Source: an uncultured Bacteroidia bacterium
GTDB lineage: Bacteria; Bacteroidota; Bacteroidia; J057; CALDDN01
Length of the DNA: 49,969 nucleotides
Assembly: GCA_937936615.1 (NCBI GenBank)
Contig: CALDDN010000029.1
Location: 1 to 49,969, forward strand
Direction: 5' to 3'
Both the position numbers and the translations under genes were made by a program. This document shows, piece by piece, positions 46,319 through 49,969 of this stretch (within the stretch, counting starts at the first letter, position 1; each line of letters begins with the position of its first letter). Under the pieces are notes generated by a model. The model searched no databases. It worked only from the letters and a program-made list of their open reading frames with translations, and had not been told where the DNA came from.

Positions 46319-46981
46319 TCATTGATCGTCCGACAGGGCCAGGCGGGCTTCGATGCGGCGTCTGGTTTCGTGGAGGATGTTCCAGATGATGCGCAGCTCG
46401 GCTGCATCGGTGGCGTCGTAGCCCTGCGATTCGGCGAAAGTCGTGGCGTCGAGGTAGACGAACCGCCAGTAAGGCCCCACGATGTAGCAGCCGTAAAGCG
46501 GCTCGCCGTCCGCGTTGAGGTGCTGGGCAGCAATCATCGTAATGAGCAGCTGGCCCTGGGGATCTCCTTCGGCATTGAGCCCGCGCTTGTACTCGTGGAT
46601 GAAAAAGTAAGGCCGCTCGGGTTGCTCGATGCCGGCGGCGACCATCGCATCGACCTGGCCGGCGGTTTTGCGATTGTCAGCCAAATGCAGGCTCAGCACT
46701 CGGTTGTGAAACAGGTTGTAGGTGCGGCCCCAGAAGCGGATCAGACTGAGCAGCGGGCCAATAAACCGCCCGAAAAGCTCGTACTCGTTCCAGGCCGACA
46801 CAAAACGCTGCAGTTCCAGCCGCAGCTCGTTCAGGCGCTGGTCGGTAATGGGATCGATCTCTTTGCGGGATTCCAGCCATTGCTTGAAGTCGGGCAACTC
46901 GTCGTTACGCTGAAGATTGAAGGCAAGCTCAACCTGGCCGATGGGCCATTCGCTAAAGTTACTGTACCATTTGGGTTTCAT
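46319..46981 (-). CDS. Uncharacterised protein (220 aa)
   Basis: Intact ORF MKPKWYSNFSEWPIGQVELAFNLQRNDELPDFKQWL...; no family recognised. Confidence 0.7.
   Translation of the reverse strand: MKPKWYSNFSEWPIGQVELAFNLQRNDELPDFKQWLESRKEIDPITDQRLNELRLELQRFVSAWNEYELFGRFIGPLLSLIRFWGRTYNLFHNRVLSLHLADNRKTAGQVDAMVAAGIEQPERPYFFIHEYKRGLNAEGDPQGQLLITMIAAQHLNADGEPLYGCYIVGPYWRFVYLDATTFAESQGYDATDAAELRIIWNILHETRRRIEARLALSDDQ
46338..46394. repeat. 57-bp direct repeat, copy 1 (inside the 3' end of the 220-aa gene)
   Basis: gccaggcgggcttcgatgcggcgtctggtttcgtggaggatgttccagatgatgcgc; 56/57 identical to 47000-47056 minus the gcc offset, in the same orientation 662 bp away. Copy 2 begins with the same gcc at 47000. 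Confidence 0.93.
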
Positions 46982-46999
46982 GATGGAGCAGGGATTAAA

Positions 47000-47056
47000 G
47001 CCAGGCGGGCTTCGATGCGGCGTCTGGTTTAGTGGAGGATGTTCCAGATGATGCGC
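47000..47056 (-). pseudogene. 57-bp direct repeat, copy 2: remnant of a duplicated 3' gene end with in-frame stop
   Basis: Minus-strand reading gives RIIWNILH*TRRRIEARLA versus RIIWNILHETRRRIEARLA in the intact gene. The single mismatch changes GAA to TAA. Confidence 0.75.
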
Positions 47057-47192
47057 GGCTGGCCGGCATTGCCGAAGTAAAAAAGGAGCTGTCTAAAGCC
47101 GATGGGTGCAACTCTGTTTGGGGCATTTCGAAGCGGTCATGCGGCCCATTCCCCAAGTTACAGCCTGCCGTGCAGCAGGGCAAGCAGGCCCC

Positions 47193-48980
47193 TCAGAACC
47201 GGATGCCGATAACGGTAATGTCGTCGGTCTGCTCGCGGTCGCCGCGCCAGTGGCGCAATTCGGCATCGAGCAACATGGTCTGGTGCTCCATGTCTTTGGT
47301 GTGGATGTCGAGCAGGAACTGGTAGAAGCGTTTCATGAGGTACTTTTTGTTCAGCTCGTGGCCGATCTGGTCGGCAAAGCCGTCCGAAAAGATATAGACG
47401 CTGTCGCCCGACAGCACCTCGAAGCTGTGGTTGGTGTAGTGGCGCGCGTCTTCCTCCTGATCGCCGCCGATGCCGTAGCGGTCGCCTTTCATCTCGATGA
47501 TCTCGTTGTCGCGGATGAGCAGCAGCGAGCGGTTGGCACCGGCAAACTGGAGTTTGTTGCGTTTGACGTCGAGCTGACAAAGGGCAATGTCGAGGCCGTC
47601 TTTGTTGGCATTCTGGCTGTTCTCCTGCTGCAGTGCCACGCGGGTACGCAGGTGCAGCTGGTAGAGTATTTCGTTGGGCTTGAAGATGCCCTCCAGCTCG
47701 ACGATCTGCTTGAGCAGGGTATTGGCCATCACGTTCATGAAGGCCCCCGGCACGCCGTGACCCGTGCAGTCGCCGCAGGCTAGAATCGACTTACTGAGCC
47801 GCCGGCTGAACCAGTAGAAATCGCCACTGACGATGTCCTTGGGCCGGAAATAGACAAAGGAATTGGGGTAGACCGAGCGGATGTCGCTGAGCTTGGGCAG
47901 AATGGCATCCTGAATGCGCTTGGCGTACTGGATGCTGGCGATGATGTCGTTGTTCTTGTCCTGGATTTCGTCGCGCACACGCTCGATCTCGGCCTTCTGG
48001 CTCATGACCTCGCGGGTGCGTTCCAGTACTTTCTGCTCGAGTTCGCCATAGAAGCGGGCGTTCTGGATGGCGATGGCTGCCGGAGCCGAAAGCAGGCGGA
48101 AAAGCTCGATGTGGTAGGCCGAGAAGGCATCGGGCTTCTGGTTGTTTTCCAGGTAGAGCAGGCCGTGAATCATCCCCTGATAGATCAGAGGGGTGCACAG
48201 CAGCGAGCGGCAGCCCATTTTGCGAATGAAGGGGTGTTTGGCAAACAGCCCTTCGTTCATGGCATCGGCCAGGATGACGTTATCGCTGGTCTTGCGGGCG
48301 TATTCGACGATGGCCGGGCATACGGGCGAAAAGTCGTTGACTTCGGTCGAGCGAATGGTTGTTTCGTAGGCTCCTGCGTGGCCTTCGGCTTCGATGCACA
48401 GGGCACCGTCGGATTCGCGCACCAGAATGATGTAGCCATTGATGGCATCGGCGTTCTCGATGACGATGCGCATGAGTTTGTGCAGCAGCTTGTTCAGGTT
48501 ACGCTCACCGATGAGGGTCATCGAGGCGCGGTGCAGTTCGGTGAGCACCCGCGATTTGAAGAGCAGTTCGAGCCGCTGGTTGTAAAAGCGGGCTACCTCG
48601 CGCAGGGCCGCGCGGTAGTCCGGCCAGTCGATGGGTTTATAGAAGATGCGGTGCAGGCGGGCCGCTTCGAGGGTGGCTTCCGCGGGCAGGCGGTCGGCAC
48701 TGGCCACGAGCACGCGCATGGCGTGGGGCCAGCGTTCGTAGGAGCGGACCAGCGATTCGGCCCCGGGAATGTCGGTCAGGTCCTGATCGGCAATGAAGAG
48801 GGCGATCTCCTGGCTCTCGGCCACGAGGCGGTCGAGGGCCTTGAGGCCCTCCTCGGCCCGCAGGCCCGTAACGAGTTCGTAGTCGGGCAGGATTTGGGCC
48901 GTCTGGTCGGCGATTTCACGTAGCGACTCGCGGTCGCTCATCAGGCAGATGACGTAGGGCTTGGCCGAAGTGAAGATCAT
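47193..48980 (-). CDS. REC-like - GAF - coiled coil - SpoIIE/PP2C phosphatase
   Basis: N-terminal receiver-like segment (ICLMSDRESLREIADQTAQILPDYEL...FIADQDLTDIPG...LVASAD...FYKPID), GAF, then FRPKDIVSGDFYWF...ILACGDCTGHGVPGAFMNVMANTLL...EQTDDITVIGIRF. Start set at MIFTSAKPYVIC (48980). Confidence 0.92.
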   Translation of the reverse strand: MIFTSAKPYVICLMSDRESLREIADQTAQILPDYELVTGLRAEEGLKALDRLVAESQEIALFIADQDLTDIPGAESLVRSYERWPHAMRVLVASADRLPAEATLEAARLHRIFYKPIDWPDYRAALREVARFYNQRLELLFKSRVLTELHRASMTLIGERNLNKLLHKLMRIVIENADAINGYIILVRESDGALCIEAEGHAGAYETTIRSTEVNDFSPVCPAIVEYARKTSDNVILADAMNEGLFAKHPFIRKMGCRSLLCTPLIYQGMIHGLLYLENNQKPDAFSAYHIELFRLLSAPAAIAIQNARFYGELEQKVLERTREVMSQKAEIERVRDEIQDKNNDIIASIQYAKRIQDAILPKLSDIRSVYPNSFVYFRPKDIVSGDFYWFSRRLSKSILACGDCTGHGVPGAFMNVMANTLLKQIVELEGIFKPNEILYQLHLRTRVALQQENSQNANKDGLDIALCQLDVKRNKLQFAGANRSLLLIRDNEIIEMKGDRYGIGGDQEEDARHYTNHSFEVLSGDSVYIFSDGFADQIGHELNKKYLMKRFYQFLLDIHTKDMEHQTMLLDAELRHWRGDREQTDDITVIGIRF

Positions 48981-49147
48981 CCGAGAGCAGGGCGGGCACC
49001 GTCGGGGTTCCCAATTGCGGCTCAAATTAGCAAATAAACCGCTGTCGCTGGCCCTTTTCCTGCCCGAAGTCCCAGCTGCCGAAAAGGGGTCTCACGATTC
49101 ACGGCTTTTGAGCATCTTGCACCTTTGTCCCAATCTGACGAAGCACC

Positions 49148-49969
49148 ATGCCGGCTTCTTCGACCCTTGCGCCCCAACCGCCTCGACGCATAGCTGCGGC
49201 CGTGGCCGTAGCGGCCCTCGGCTACTTTGTCGATATCTACGACCTCATCCTCTTCGGGGTCGTGCGCGTACCCAGCCTTACCGATCTCGGCCTGAGGGGT
49301 GAGGCCCTGACCCTCGAGGGTGAGTTCCTGCTCAACATGCAGATGTTTGGCATGCTGCTAGGCGGGGTGCTTTGGGGCGTGTTGGGCGACCGCCGCGGCC
49401 GCCTCTCGGTACTCTTTGGTTCGATCTTCCTCTATTCGGCGGCCAATCTGGCCAACGGCCTGATCTCCGACCTGACGAGCTACGCCGTGCTGCGCCTGAT
49501 TGCCGGTATTGGTCTGGCAGGCGAGCTGGGTGCAGGCATCACCCTGGTAGCCGAGATCATGTCGCGCGAGCGGCGGGGGCTGGGCACGACCATCGTCGCG
49601 GCCTTTGGTCTGCTGGGAGCGGTGGCCGCCGGTCTGGTCGGCACCTACGACTGGGGCCTGAGCTGGCAAGGGCAAGCCCTGTCCAACTGGCGCGTTGCTT
49701 ACCTGATTGGCGGGGTGCTGGGCATCGGGCTGCTGCTCCTGCGCATCGGCGTTGTCGAGTCGGGCATGTTCGAGCAGGCCAAGGCCCACGGGGCACGCCG
49801 TGGCGACCTGCGCCAGCTCTTCGGGCAGCGACGCAACCTCTTCCGCTACCTGCATTGCATCCTCATTGGCCTGCCGCTCTGGTTCATCATCGGTATTCTG
49901 ATTTTTCAGTCGCCGGAGTTCGGGCAGGCCCAGGGGCAGACTTTTCCCGTACAGGCGGCTACGGCCATC
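49148..49969 (+). CDS. MFS transporter, 3' end truncated by the window
   Basis: Open from ATG 49148 to the window end: AAVAVAALGYFVDIYDLILFGVVR..., MFGMLLGGVLWGVLGDRRGRLSVLFGSIFLYSAANLANGL, LRLIAGIGLAGELGAGITLVAEIMSRERRGLGTT. Not in the ORF track because it has no stop. Confidence 0.9.
   Translation, partial: MPASSTLAPQPPRRIAAAVAVAALGYFVDIYDLILFGVVRVPSLTDLGLRGEALTLEGEFLLNMQMFGMLLGGVLWGVLGDRRGRLSVLFGSIFLYSAANLANGLISDLTSYAVLRLIAGIGLAGELGAGITLVAEIMSRERRGLGTTIVAAFGLLGAVAAGLVGTYDWGLSWQGQALSNWRVAYLIGGVLGIGLLLLRIGVVESGMFEQAKAHGARRGDLRQLFGQRRNLFRYLHCILIGLPLWFIIGILIFQSPEFGQAQGQTFPVQAATAI

Overview
The window looks like a Bacteroidota chromosome segment with high GC. This rests on T9SS sorting domains, the family content and TAnnTTTG-type promoters. 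The left end is a cytochrome c oxidase cluster: coxB (5'-truncated), coxA, ctaA, ctaB, two coxIII genes, coxIV, SCO and DUF420. It is followed by a Tat-signal flavin amine oxidase, a cryptochrome-DASH-like photolyase, a PorE-like TPR/PD40/CRD/OmpA protein, an MlaE permease, a GT9 glycosyltransferase and a large TamB-like protein. Next come an exported nucleoside phosphorylase, a TonB-dependent receptor, a SPOR-like lipoprotein and a WG-repeat protein. These are followed by an OmpA/TPR lipoprotein paired with an unknown secreted protein, an outer-membrane barrel, a fibre-like repeat protein, a gliding-motility CTD protein, a radical SAM/SPASM protein, a GNAT, a GT-C-like membrane protein and a GT2. 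The right end holds a tandem-fused D-Ala-D-Ala ligase, a PASTA protein, a T9SS-sorted protein, BshB1, an uncharacterised gene with a duplicated 3' end, a REC-GAF-SpoIIE phosphatase and a truncated MFS transporter. I saw no rRNA, tRNA, CRISPR array, transposase or phage module. Most of the region is ordinary core and envelope genome. The observations most worth a second look are the tandem Ddl with complementary motif degeneration, the 57-bp duplicated gene end carrying a GAA-to-TAA change, the strong terminator inside the cox cluster, the OmpA/TPR plus secreted-protein pair, the exported nucleosidase and the fibre-like repeat protein. Nothing here can be called a clearly new system from sequence alone.
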